Source: Diaphorobacter nitroreducens
GTDB taxonomy: Bacteria > Pseudomonadota > Gammaproteobacteria > Burkholderiales > Burkholderiaceae_C
Assembly: GCA_003755025.1 (NCBI GenBank)
Contig: RJVL01000008.1
Location: 1-64,000, forward strand
Direction of reading: 5' to 3'
DNA length: 64,000 bases
Numbering within the stretch: position 1 is the first letter of the stretch; every line of letters starts with the position of its first letter. Below the pieces are notes generated by a model, which saw nothing but the letters and a program-made list of their open reading frames with translations, was not told the origin of the DNA and searched no databases. Both the position numbers and the translations under genes were made by a program. Positions 29,708 to 38,290 of the stretch are shown piece after piece.

Positions 29708-30196
29708 ATGCAATCCCATTGCATTCAACAGGCGCCCGAGCTGCGGGTGCCGTGGTGGATCGACGGCGAAGGGCGCAGCATGGCGCCGCTGAAGCTGGCC
29801 GACCTGGGCGACGGGTTCAAAGTGATCTTCTGCTTCCAGCACTGGTGTCCGGGCTGCCACAGCCATGGCTTTCCGACCCTGCAGAAGCTGATCAAGGCGT
29901 TGGGTGATCGCGGCTTCGCGTTTGCCGCGGTGCAGACCGTGTTCGAGGGCGCCGAGTCCAACACCTTCGAGCGCCTGCGCGAGACGCAGCTGCGCTACGG
30001 CTTGAACATTCCGTTCGGACACGACCCTGCGATCGGACGGGCGTCGTCGCTCATGGCGGACTACGGGACGCGGGGGACACCGTGGTTTTTGGTGATCGAT
30101 CCGCTGGACGAGGTGCTCTACAGCGACTTCGAGATCGACGAGCGGCAGCTGATCGGGGCGTTCGGCGCTTCGAACGATGGTCTCAAGGCGGCCTGA
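29708..30196 (+). CDS. thioredoxin-fold oxidoreductase with CPGC active site
   Basis: A 162-residue cytoplasmic protein of the thioredoxin/TlpA/peroxiredoxin superfamily. VIFCFQHWCPGCHSHGFP carries a CPGC redox pair at 47-50, and the cis-Pro loop is TRGTPWFLVID. It is clearly a paralogue of the N-terminal half of the gene at 31770 (shared FAAVQTVFE, IPFGHD, RGTPWF/NGGTPWF). ATG 29708 is 7 bases after GAGGAG. Likely role: reducing partner for methionine sulfoxide reductases or a peroxidase; substrate unknown. Confidence 0.8.
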   Translation: MQSHCIQQAPELRVPWWIDGEGRSMAPLKLADLGDGFKVIFCFQHWCPGCHSHGFPTLQKLIKALGDRGFAFAAVQTVFEGAESNTFERLRETQLRYGLNIPFGHDPAIGRASSLMADYGTRGTPWFLVIDPLDEVLYSDFEIDERQLIGAFGASNDGLKAA

Positions 30197-30200
30197 AGCC

Positions 30201-31733
30201 ATGCGTGCGTCCACACCAAAGTCCGTGTCGGAGCCGAAGACGCCGGGGACGGGCCCGGCGTTTCGGCTGCCGTTTGACAACAGCTTCTTCCGGGACATGC
30301 AGGGGTTCTATGTCCCGTGGAAGCCCGAGCCGTCCCCGGCCCCGGCCTGGGTGCAGTTCAACGGCGCCCTGGCGCTGGAGCTGGGGCTGGAGCCGGCGGC
30401 ACTGAAGTCTGCGACCGGTCTGGCGTGGCTGTCCGGCGTGGAAGTGCCGGCCGAGGCGGCGCCGCTGGCACAGGCCTACGCGGGGCACCAGTTCGGCCAG
30501 TTTTCGCCACACCTGGGGGATGGCCGCGCCTTGCTGCTCGGGGAACTCATCGACACGGCAGGTCAGCGCCGGGACCTGGCCCTCAAGGGGTCGGGCCGTA
30601 CGCCGTTTTCGCGCCGTGGCGATGGCAAGGCGGCGCTGGGTCCGGCGCTGCGCGAGTACCTCATGGGCGAGGCCATGCACGCGTTGGGCATTCCCACGAC
30701 GCGTGCGCTGGCGGTGATCCGGACCGGTGAGCGGGTGAACCGCGAGGGCTCGCCCCCCGGGGCGATATTGGTGCGCGTGGCGGCCAGCCACTTGCGGGTC
30801 GGCACTTTCGAATTCTTCGCCGCGCGGGATGATTGGGTGATGCTCTGGCGGCTGCTCGACCATGCCGTGGCGCGGCATGACCCCGCCCTCGCCAAGCTTT
30901 CCGACAAGGCCATTCCGATGCTGGAGGCCGTCTGTGAGCGGCAGGCGCAGCTGATTGCACGCTGGATGGGCGTGGGCTTCATCCACGGGGTGATGAACAC
31001 CGACAACATGAGCATCTCGGGCGAAACCATCGACTACGGCCCGTGTGCGTTCATGGAGGGTTTCGATCCGGCCACGGTGTTCAGCTCGATCGACCGCCAG
31101 GGGCGTTACGCCTACGGCCAGCAGCCCGCCATCGCGCAATGGAACCTGGCCCGGCTGGCCGAAGCATTGCTGCCGGTTCTGGACGCCCGCGATATCGACG
31201 TCGTGGAGCGGGTGGAACAGGTGGTGGCCGGGTTTGCCGCGCGCTTTGACCGGCATTGGACCGAGCAGTTGCGCGCCAAGATGGGATTGGTAGCCACCGA
31301 GGCGGAGGACCGCGACCTGGCGGACGACTTCCTGCAGCTGCTGCAGCGGGAAAAGGTGGACTTCACGCTGGCGTTCCGCCTCCTGTCCGACGCCATCACG
31401 GGGCCGGATGCCGCACTGCACGACCTGTTCGGGCGGGAGCGCCCGGCGCTCTCGGACTGGCTGGCGCGCTGGCGCCAGCGCATGGCCCGGGAGGGAAGGA
31501 GCTTGCAGGACTGCGCCGCAACGGCGTGGTCGGTCAATCCCTTCGTGATCCCGCGCAATCACCAGCTGGAGGCGGCGCTGGCGAGTGCCGTGGACGAGGC
31601 CGACCTCGGTCCGTTCGAGCGCCTGCTGGCGGTGCTGGAGCGGCCGTACGAGACGGTGGAGTCCGCGCGGCCCTTCACGCTGCCGGCCCCGCCCGAGGTG
31701 GCCGCAGCCCACCGCACCTTCTGTGGCACCTGA
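30201..31733 (+). CDS. selO: protein adenylyltransferase SelO (YdiU)
   Basis: A 510-residue pseudokinase-fold enzyme that transfers AMP to protein Ser/Thr/Tyr, a role linked to redox homeostasis. The segments YAGHQFGQFSPHLGDGRA, LKGSGRTPFSRRGDGKAALG, GVMNTDNMSISGETIDYGPC and VNPFVIPRNHQLE are characteristic. SelO from other bacteria has this length but no selenocysteine. ATG 30201 is 5 bp after the previous stop. Its place among msr and thioredoxin-like genes fits a stress role. Confidence 0.92.
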   Translation: MRASTPKSVSEPKTPGTGPAFRLPFDNSFFRDMQGFYVPWKPEPSPAPAWVQFNGALALELGLEPAALKSATGLAWLSGVEVPAEAAPLAQAYAGHQFGQFSPHLGDGRALLLGELIDTAGQRRDLALKGSGRTPFSRRGDGKAALGPALREYLMGEAMHALGIPTTRALAVIRTGERVNREGSPPGAILVRVAASHLRVGTFEFFAARDDWVMLWRLLDHAVARHDPALAKLSDKAIPMLEAVCERQAQLIARWMGVGFIHGVMNTDNMSISGETIDYGPCAFMEGFDPATVFSSIDRQGRYAYGQQPAIAQWNLARLAEALLPVLDARDIDVVERVEQVVAGFAARFDRHWTEQLRAKMGLVATEAEDRDLADDFLQLLQREKVDFTLAFRLLSDAITGPDAALHDLFGRERPALSDWLARWRQRMAREGRSLQDCAATAWSVNPFVIPRNHQLEAALASAVDEADLGPFERLLAVLERPYETVESARPFTLPAPPEVAAAHRTFCGT

Positions 31734-31769
31734 TTGGGTTGCCCAACGATTTCTGAAAGGAGACTTCGC

Positions 31770-32741
31770 ATGACCACAACGCAACAGGAACCCGGTGTCC
31801 TTGGCGAGGCGGCCGCTCCCCTGGGTGTGACCCGGTGGGTGGACGCGTCGGGCCAGGCGCTGGAACACTTCGACCTGGACCGCATGCCCGGCCGGTTCAA
31901 GCTCATCTTCTGTTTTCAGGACGCCTGCCCGGGGTGCCATGCGACCGGCTTTCCGGCGCTTGCTCGGGTGGTTGACGCATTTCGGGGAAGCAACTTCGTC
32001 GGGTTCGCCGCGGTCCAGACCGTGTTCGAGGACTTCGGCTCGAACACCTGGGAGCGCATGCTGGCCAATCACGCACGATACGCGCTGGGCATCCCATTTG
32101 GACACGACGCCGGTGACGGACAGGAAGGGGTGGGCTCGGAGCTGATGCGCCGCTACCGCAACGGCGGCACACCCTGGTTCATCCTGATCGATCCGGATGG
32201 CAGGGTGGTCTACAACCATTTCCGGATCGACGCAGACAAGCTCGTCACCTTTCTCAAGCGAATGGAAATCGAACCTGCGGCACCGGAGCCTGGGCCCGAT
32301 ATGTTGACTTGGAAAGGAGTGATTCGACTGGTGGAAACAGGCAACCCGGCACCGCCGCGCCGGGTGGAACTCAGCGAGGCCGAGTGGGCCCAACGGCTGA
32401 CACCTGAGCAGTTCCGAATCACGCGGCTCAAGGGTACCGAACGAGCGCACAGCTCTTCGATGTGTACGTTGTTTTCGCCTGGAATCTACCGGTGCGTGTG
32501 TTGCCGTACTGAGTTGTTCGACGCTTCCACGAAATATGACAGTCGCAGCGGCTGGCCCAGTTTCACGCAAGCGATTGCCCCAGGCCTGGTGGGTTATCAC
32601 GGTGATAACAGCCACGGCATGGTGCGGGTGGAGACGACGTGCAACGTCTGCGACGCCCACTTGGGCCATGTGTTTCCCGACGGACCCAAGCCCAGCGGCC
32701 TGCGCTACTGCATCAACGCCCTGGCACTGGAGAGAGCATGA
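31770..32741 (+). CDS. msrB: thioredoxin-like domain fused to methionine-R-sulfoxide reductase (MsrB)
   Basis: A 323-residue two-domain protein. Residues of about 20-170 form a thioredoxin fold with CPGC at 53-56 (FCFQDACPGCHATGFP). Residues of about 195-323 are MsrB with zinc cysteines 242/245 and 291/294 and the catalytic Cys314 (GLRYCIN). A possible resolving Cys is at 232. The fusion would couple reduction to an attached electron donor. The N-terminal part is a paralogue of the 29708 gene. AAAGGAGAC precedes the ATG; the stop overlaps the next start (ATGA). Confidence 0.88.
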   Translation: MTTTQQEPGVLGEAAAPLGVTRWVDASGQALEHFDLDRMPGRFKLIFCFQDACPGCHATGFPALARVVDAFRGSNFVGFAAVQTVFEDFGSNTWERMLANHARYALGIPFGHDAGDGQEGVGSELMRRYRNGGTPWFILIDPDGRVVYNHFRIDADKLVTFLKRMEIEPAAPEPGPDMLTWKGVIRLVETGNPAPPRRVELSEAEWAQRLTPEQFRITRLKGTERAHSSSMCTLFSPGIYRCVCCRTELFDASTKYDSRSGWPSFTQAIAPGLVGYHGDNSHGMVRVETTCNVCDAHLGHVFPDGPKPSGLRYCINALALERA

Positions 32742-33958
32742 GCAGCGAAAAGGTGAGCTTCGCCGGCAGCAGCCAGGGCCTGCTAGCGGGTGTATTGGAA
32801 CGTCCAGACCATGCACCCTTACAAGCCCTCGCGGTGTTCGCCCACTGTTTCACCTGCGGCAAGAACTCTCTCGCGGCAACTCGCATCAGCCGAGCGCTGG
32901 CTGAGCAGGGCATCGGTACGCTGCGATTTGATTTCACCGGTCTGGGCGAGAGCGACGGCGACTTCGGGCGCGGTGGCTTTTCATCAAGCGTGGCGGATAT
33001 CGTAGCGGCGGTGCACTGGATGCAGGGCACGATCGGCACGCCTGCCCTGCTGGTCGGCCACAGCCTGGGGGGGACTGCGGCCATAGCGGCGGCGGCCCGC
33101 CTCGACGGTATCCGGGCGGTTTGCACGCTAGGCGCACCTGCGACTGCCGACCACGTGCTTCGCCACTTTGGTCCGGCCGAGTCTGAGGAGGACGGACAGA
33201 TTCAGGTCGACTTGGGGGGCAGGGCCTTCAGGATTGCGCCAGCCTTCATTGAAGAGCTCCAGGCCCTAGCCGACGAGAACCCGGCCAAGGGGCTTCGCGC
33301 GGCCTTGCTGGTCATGCACGCGCCAGGCGACACAGTGGTGGACATCGGCGAGGCACAGGACCTGTTCAAGGCGGCCAGACATCCTAAGAGCTTCATCAGC
33401 CTGGACGATGCGGACCATCTGCTCACGCGCCCGGCCGATGCGCAGTATGCAGCTGACCTGATTGGCGCCTGGGCCTCGCGGTTTCTGCCGATGCGAGCCG
33501 AGCGAGACGATGCGCCGGCGGACCTTCGTGCGGGCGAGGTGTGGGTGGGTGAGCACGATCACGCCTTCTGGCGATCAATGCGAGCAGGTCCGCACCACCT
33601 CGACGCCGATGAGCCCAAGGAAGTGGGCGGTAGCGAACGCGGGCCCGATCCTTATGAACTTCTGCTGATGTCGCTGGGTGCCTGCACATCCATGACATTG
33701 CGCCAATACGCCAAGCGAAAAGGCTATGCGCTAAAGGATGTCCAGGTCAGGTTGCGTCATGAGCGCGTATACGCGACCGATTGCCAGGAGTGCGGTGATC
33801 GCTCGGGGCAGGTTGACCACCTCACGCGCCAGCTCCTGCTGAGCGGACCGTTGAGCGAAAGCCAGCGACAGGACCTGCTGCGCATTGCCGATCGATGCCC
33901 TGTACATCGGACGCTGGAGAACCATCCAGTAATCACAACCACGCTAATTCGCGACTGA
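32738..33958 (+). CDS. alpha/beta hydrolase - OsmC fusion protein
   Basis: A 406-residue protein. The N-terminal about 255 residues are an alpha/beta hydrolase with the nucleophile elbow GHSLGG and a late DADH segment. The C-terminal about 140 residues are an OsmC/Ohr-like domain with reactive cysteines in LGACTSMTLRQYA and CPVHRTLE. OsmC proteins reduce organic hydroperoxides. Such fusions are known in proteobacteria; the hydrolase substrate is unknown. It overlaps msrB by 4 bp, so it belongs to the same operon. Confidence 0.85.
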   Translation: MSSEKVSFAGSSQGLLAGVLERPDHAPLQALAVFAHCFTCGKNSLAATRISRALAEQGIGTLRFDFTGLGESDGDFGRGGFSSSVADIVAAVHWMQGTIGTPALLVGHSLGGTAAIAAAARLDGIRAVCTLGAPATADHVLRHFGPAESEEDGQIQVDLGGRAFRIAPAFIEELQALADENPAKGLRAALLVMHAPGDTVVDIGEAQDLFKAARHPKSFISLDDADHLLTRPADAQYAADLIGAWASRFLPMRAERDDAPADLRAGEVWVGEHDHAFWRSMRAGPHHLDADEPKEVGGSERGPDPYELLLMSLGACTSMTLRQYAKRKGYALKDVQVRLRHERVYATDCQECGDRSGQVDHLTRQLLLSGPLSESQRQDLLRIADRCPVHRTLENHPVITTTLIRD

Positions 33959-33990
33959 TCCCAGTCGCTCGTACCCGAAGGAGTCGAAAC

Positions 33991-34272
33991 ATGAGAGCCA
34001 TCTGGAAAGGCACAACAATCGCAGAGAGCGACGACATCGTGGAAGTTGAAGGCAATGCCTATTTCCCGCTCGACTCGTTACGCCCGGAACATATCAAGCC
34101 AAGCGATACGCACACCACCTGTCCATGGAAGGGGCGGGCCAGCTACTACAACCTTGTTGTCGGCGAAGATGTGAACGCCGACGCGGCGTGGTACTACCCG
34201 TCACCCAAGGATGGTGCAGAGGCCGTGACCGGCAGGGTGGCGTTCTGGCGCGGTGTCGAGGTGCGGCCATGA
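33991..34272 (+). CDS. DUF427-family protein
   Basis: A 93-residue protein with the DUF427 core: FPLDSLRPEHIKPSDTHTTCPWKGRASYYNL and AWYYPSPKDGAEAVTGRVAFW. The conserved CPWKG Cys and aromatic residues suggest a small-molecule-binding beta fold. No reaction is established to my knowledge. GAAGGAGTCG precedes the ATG, and the stop overlaps the next start. DUF427 genes recur in oxidative-stress cassettes, which fits the setting. Confidence 0.8.
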   Translation: MRAIWKGTTIAESDDIVEVEGNAYFPLDSLRPEHIKPSDTHTTCPWKGRASYYNLVVGEDVNADAAWYYPSPKDGAEAVTGRVAFWRGVEVRP

Positions 34273-35678
34273 GTGGAGAACAGCGGTTCGACGCGGTCGT
34301 GGTCGGTGCCGGTCAGGCCGGTCCTTTTCTGGGCGCGACATTCGTTGCCCGGGGCATGAAGGTGGCGCTCATCGAGGAGCGGGACCTAGGTGGTACCTGC
34401 GTCAATCGGGGCTGTACCCCGACCAAGACCCTGCGCAAGTCGGCTCGCGTGGCTTACATGGCGCGCCGGGCCAGAGAATTCGGTGTGGAAACTGGGCCGG
34501 TCCAGGTCAACTTCAAGGCGGCGATGGAGCGCATGCAACGCCGGGTTGACGAGGCTCGCTCAGGCCTGCAGGCCTGGCTGGGCCAGTTGGAAGGACTCAC
34601 CATCATCAAGGCGCGCGGTCGCCTGGCGGGCCGTGAAGGCGAACAGTTCGTGGTGATGGCCGGCGAGCATCGTTTGGTCGCGCCCAAGGTGGTGCTGAAC
34701 ACAGGCACACGTCCCTTTGTCCCGCCTGTGCCTGGGCTGGCCGAGCTGCCTTTCCTGGATAACGAACAGTTGTTGGCGCTGCGCGAACTGCCGTCTAGGC
34801 TGGTGATCATCGGAGGTGGATACATCAGCCTGGAGATGGCACAAATCTTTCGGCGACTGGGGAGTGAGGTTGTCATTCTGGAAACAGGGCCCCGCCTCAC
34901 AGCCCGCGAGGACGAGGACATTGCTGCTGCTGTGACCGGAATGCTGGCAGCGGAAGGCATTGAAGTGAACACCGGGGTTCGCATCGAACGGGTCGGCAAG
35001 GCAGACGATGAGGCAGGGGTAAGGGTGCAGTTGGCTAATGGACGCACTGTGGATGGCAGCCATCTTCTGGTTGCCACCGGGCGCGTACCGAACACCGATG
35101 GACTGGGCCTGGATACAGTGGGCTTGGAGGTCAGTGCCCGAGGCTATCTGGCCACGAACGACCGACTCGAAACCTCGGTACCTGGGATCTGGGCGTTGGG
35201 CGACGTCAATCAGCGCGGCGCCTTCACCCACACCAGTTATCACGATCAAGACATCGTGGCGGAGAACTTGGCTGGCGGGCAACGCAGCGCCGCCATGCGC
35301 GTTGGTATCTACGCCATGTTCACCGATCCTCCGCTGGCCCACGTCGGCCTGTATGAGGCCGACGCGCGGAAACTGGTGGCCGAAGGTCGACGCATTTCCC
35401 AGGCCGTTCATGCCATGAAGGACGTCAGCCGCGCGAAGGAAGAAAGTGAAACCGTGGGCAAGATCAAGCTTCTCCTCGATGAGGACAGCGGTCATTTCCT
35501 TGGCGCGACCATGCTCGGGATCCAGTCGGACGAGATCATCCAAGCGATCGGTCTGGTGATGGCCAGTGGCGGCACCTGGAAGATGGTCCGGGATGCATTG
35601 CCCGTTCACCCGACGGTCACCGAGTTCCTGCCCACCATCATTGATCGACGCAAGCCCTTGACCGCAAGTCCAGGGTGA
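34269..35678 (+). CDS. RclA-like pyridine nucleotide-disulfide oxidoreductase
   Basis: A 469-residue flavoprotein of the RclA / mercuric reductase-like family. FAD-binding VVGAGQAG (about 11-18), the redox disulfide Cys44-Cys49 in GGTCVNRGCTPTK, the NAD-binding IIGGGYISLE, the FAD motif GIWALGDVN, and the C-terminal HPTVTEFLPTI. It lacks the N-terminal heavy-metal domain and C-terminal Cys pair of MerA, so RclA-type activity (thiol/copper reduction under HOCl stress) is more likely. With the RclR-like regulator this suggests an rcl-type response. Confidence 0.82.
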   Translation: MSGEQRFDAVVVGAGQAGPFLGATFVARGMKVALIEERDLGGTCVNRGCTPTKTLRKSARVAYMARRAREFGVETGPVQVNFKAAMERMQRRVDEARSGLQAWLGQLEGLTIIKARGRLAGREGEQFVVMAGEHRLVAPKVVLNTGTRPFVPPVPGLAELPFLDNEQLLALRELPSRLVIIGGGYISLEMAQIFRRLGSEVVILETGPRLTAREDEDIAAAVTGMLAAEGIEVNTGVRIERVGKADDEAGVRVQLANGRTVDGSHLLVATGRVPNTDGLGLDTVGLEVSARGYLATNDRLETSVPGIWALGDVNQRGAFTHTSYHDQDIVAENLAGGQRSAAMRVGIYAMFTDPPLAHVGLYEADARKLVAEGRRISQAVHAMKDVSRAKEESETVGKIKLLLDEDSGHFLGATMLGIQSDEIIQAIGLVMASGGTWKMVRDALPVHPTVTEFLPTIIDRRKPLTASPG

Positions 35679-35695
35679 GCTGGAGGACCCCTACC

Positions 35696-36304
35696 ATGCC
35701 CATCAACCGCTCATTCAGCGGCCGCAACCGCGATGTCCACAACCACGGCGGTCGACTTCCGCCAGGACAGTCCCTGACGGAAGGCTTTCCCGTGCTGACT
35801 GCGGGCCCCACTCCAAAAGCATTGGCGCTTGGCGATTGGCGCTTGACCTTGAAGGTCGGTGTGCGGCCGGTTCGCGTTTGGACCTGGAGCGAATTCCAGG
35901 CCCTGCCCCAGACCGAGCAGGTGGTCGACATCCACTGCGTTACCACCTGGTCGAAATTCGACACCCGCTGGCGCGGTGTGACGTTGGACGCTTTGTTGCA
36001 AGCAGCCGGACTGGAAGCGCCCACGCCTTGGGTGCTGGCGCATTCCCAGGACGGCTACTCCACCAACGTGCCGTTGGCCGATCTGACACAAGGGCGCGCA
36101 ATGATCGCAACGCACTACGATGACCGACCGCTCGCGCCCGAGCACGGGGGACCGGCACGCCTGTTGGTGCCGCATCTCTATTTCTGGAAGTCGGCCAAGT
36201 GGGTCAATGCGCTGCAGTTCAACGAGCGCGACGAGGCCGGGTTCTGGGAACTGCGGGGCTATCACATGCGAGGTGACCCCTTCAAGGAAGAGCGCTATGG
36301 ATGA
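35696..36304 (+). CDS. sulfite-oxidase-like molybdopterin enzyme, cytoplasmic
   Basis: A 202-residue protein of the SUOX/MsrP superfamily. The Mo-ligating Cys81 sits in DIHCVTTWSKFDTRWRGV. PHLYFWKSAKWV and ERDEAGFWELRGYH are further family marks. Unlike MsrP it has no Tat signal peptide, so it should stay in the cytoplasm. It overlaps the next gene (a flavin reductase) by 8 bp, suggesting an electron-transfer pair. In this neighbourhood reduction of a sulfoxide or chlorinated/oxidised small molecule is plausible but unproven. Confidence 0.82.
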   Translation: MPINRSFSGRNRDVHNHGGRLPPGQSLTEGFPVLTAGPTPKALALGDWRLTLKVGVRPVRVWTWSEFQALPQTEQVVDIHCVTTWSKFDTRWRGVTLDALLQAAGLEAPTPWVLAHSQDGYSTNVPLADLTQGRAMIATHYDDRPLAPEHGGPARLLVPHLYFWKSAKWVNALQFNERDEAGFWELRGYHMRGDPFKEERYG

Positions 36305-37058
36305 GGCCGTTGGTCAGCAACGGCTGAGCTGGCAGTCCGCACGCATCGAAGCGTTGCAGGCACTGACTCCACGCGTCATGCGGGTGGTGCTGCGTCCCGA
36401 CAGATGGGTTCGCCCGAGGCCGGGCCAGCATTTGGATGTCCGACTGACAGCAGAAGACGGCTATCAGGCACAACGGAGCTACTCACTCCTCTCTCCTCCT
36501 CAACGTATTGGGCTCTATGAACTGGGCATTGAGCGTTTGGACGATGGCGAAGTATCCACCTGGTTTCACGATGAGGCCCAGCACGGCGAAACGATTGAAA
36601 TCCTCGGACCAGTTGGAGGACATTTTGTGCTTGACGAGTCGAACACACGACCAGCCTTGCTGATTGGGGGAGGATCTGGCGTCGTTCCCCTTTTGTCCAT
36701 GGCAGCGCAACGCGTGGGTGCATACAGCCTAGCGCATACAACGTTGTTGATTGCCGCACGCCATCTGGAAGAAGTGTTGCTCTGGCCAACCCTGCAGCGA
36801 TGGGAAGCGTTTACTCCACGGTTTCGCACCCGACTAGCTCTCTCGCGGGACACCTGTGCCCCGCGTGTGCAGGACCACGTTGGCCGCATTGTTGAAGCCG
36901 ATGTTGCCTGGGCTTTGCAGCAGTTGGGCAATGTGGCGACCGAATCCGCACAAGTTTTTATCTGCGGGCGCAATGACTTTGTCGAGTCCATCGTTCATAT
37001 GGTCACCGGGCTGAATGTGCCAGAGGTCTCCATCCGCACTGAGCGTTTCGGAAGTTGA
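36297..37058 (+). CDS. FAD/NAD(P)-binding ferredoxin-reductase-like protein
   Basis: A 253-residue FNR-like reductase. The FAD motif is RSYSLLSPP and the NAD(P) motif GGGSGVVPLLSMA, with FICGRNDFVESI at the C-terminus. There is no 2Fe-2S domain. It is translationally coupled to the Mo enzyme upstream and is the natural candidate to pass NAD(P)H electrons to it. This would be a soluble counterpart to the MsrPQ membrane pair, by inference. Confidence 0.8.
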   Translation: MDEAVGQQRLSWQSARIEALQALTPRVMRVVLRPDRWVRPRPGQHLDVRLTAEDGYQAQRSYSLLSPPQRIGLYELGIERLDDGEVSTWFHDEAQHGETIEILGPVGGHFVLDESNTRPALLIGGGSGVVPLLSMAAQRVGAYSLAHTTLLIAARHLEEVLLWPTLQRWEAFTPRFRTRLALSRDTCAPRVQDHVGRIVEADVAWALQQLGNVATESAQVFICGRNDFVESIVHMVTGLNVPEVSIRTERFGS

Positions 37059-37081
37059 AGCACTTTTTGTTCTTACTTGCC

Positions 37082-38290
37082 ATGACACCTGAAGAAATTC
37101 TCCTGACCCGATACGTCTCTGTCCGTTCACGCAGCGAACGGCTGTGTGCTCCTCTGAGTGCCGAGGACCATGTCCCTCAACCGGTTTCCGACGTCAGTCC
37201 ACCGAAGTGGCACTTGGCTCACACCACGTGGTTCTTCGAGACTTTTGTTCTCGCGCTACAACAGCCGGGCTATCGACTGTTCCATCCTCTGTATGGCTAC
37301 CTGTTCAACAGCTACTACGAATCTGAGGGCGCTCACTTGGCACGCCCTCGGCGAGGGAGCATGAGTCGCCCGACGGTGGCTGAGGTGATGGCATACCGCG
37401 CGCATGTGGACGAGTCCATGCATCGTCTGCTGAAGGAACCACTGGAGCCCGCAGTCGCGGCTTTGGTAGAGCTGGGCATGCAGCATGAACAACAGCATCA
37501 GGAGTTGCTGATCACAGACATCAAGTACATCCTTGGCCACAACCCATTGCATCCGGCGTATGACCCTCAGGGCATCGGTCCGCAAGATGTGACGGCCGAA
37601 CACGATGGCACCTGCCCACCCCTGAACGATTGGCTGAGCGTCGACGGGCAGACGATTCGCATCGGCCACCAGGGGCCAGGGTTCGCCTTCGATAACGAGT
37701 CGCCATCGCATTTGGCGCTCATTCAAGGGGTAGACATCCGTGTGGCGCTTGTCACCAATGATGAATACCTTCAGTTTATGCGCGACGGAGGGTATCAGCG
37801 CCATTCGCTCTGGCATGCAGAAGGTTGGGACTGGGTGCAAACGCTCGAACACCGTGCGCCAATGTACTGGCTGCCCGACCCAGCCCAGCCTCACGGATGG
37901 AGTCACTACACGCTCCAGGGTGTGGCGCCTCTCAGTAGCCAGGCGCCAGTCTCCCACGTCAGTTACTACGAGGCACATGCCTTCTGCGAGTGGGCGGGGT
38001 GGCGATTGCCCACCGAGTTCGAGTGGGAGGCAGCGGCAAGCCGGCTCGACTGGGGACGTCGATGGGAATGGACGCGCAGTGCCTATCAGCCCTATCCTGG
38101 CTTTGCCCGCAGCGAGGGCGCGGTGGGGGAATACAACGGGAAGTTCATGGTAAACCAGCAGGTCTTGCGCGGAGCATCCTGGGCCACATCACCGGGCCAC
38201 GCCCGTCTGACATACCGGAACTTCTTTCACGCTCCGTTGCGTTGGCAGTTCACGGGGATTCGTCCTGTTCGCTCGCGGGAGTCGGCATGA
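37082..38290 (+). CDS. egtB: ergothioneine-biosynthesis sulfoxide synthase EgtB type
   Basis: A 402-residue non-haem iron enzyme with an N-terminal DinB-like domain carrying likely iron ligands His47 (WHLAH), His135 and His139 (QHEQQH). The C-terminal domain is FGE-sulfatase type (FCEWAGWRLPTEFEWEAAA, VLRGASW). It joins cysteine or gamma-glutamylcysteine to trimethylhistidine. ATG 37082 is favoured over the upstream TTG. Its stop overlaps egtD by 4 bp. No egtA, egtC or egtE is nearby, so the rest of the route must lie elsewhere or use cysteine directly. Confidence 0.88.
   Translation: MTPEEILLTRYVSVRSRSERLCAPLSAEDHVPQPVSDVSPPKWHLAHTTWFFETFVLALQQPGYRLFHPLYGYLFNSYYESEGAHLARPRRGSMSRPTVAEVMAYRAHVDESMHRLLKEPLEPAVAALVELGMQHEQQHQELLITDIKYILGHNPLHPAYDPQGIGPQDVTAEHDGTCPPLNDWLSVDGQTIRIGHQGPGFAFDNESPSHLALIQGVDIRVALVTNDEYLQFMRDGGYQRHSLWHAEGWDWVQTLEHRAPMYWLPDPAQPHGWSHYTLQGVAPLSSQAPVSHVSYYEAHAFCEWAGWRLPTEFEWEAAASRLDWGRRWEWTRSAYQPYPGFARSEGAVGEYNGKFMVNQQVLRGASWATSPGHARLTYRNFFHAPLRWQFTGIRPVRSRESA

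Noticed and set aside
30183-32816. 877-codon open frame on the minus strand opposite selO and msrB
   Set aside because: It is antisense to well-supported selO, thioredoxin-MsrB and hydrolase genes, has low-complexity composition (His/Arg/Gly-rich) and no family motif. It is a by-product of high GC.
34269-35678. Mercuric reductase (merA)
   Set aside because: No N-terminal metal-binding domain, no C-terminal Cys pair and no other mer genes; RclA-like fits better.
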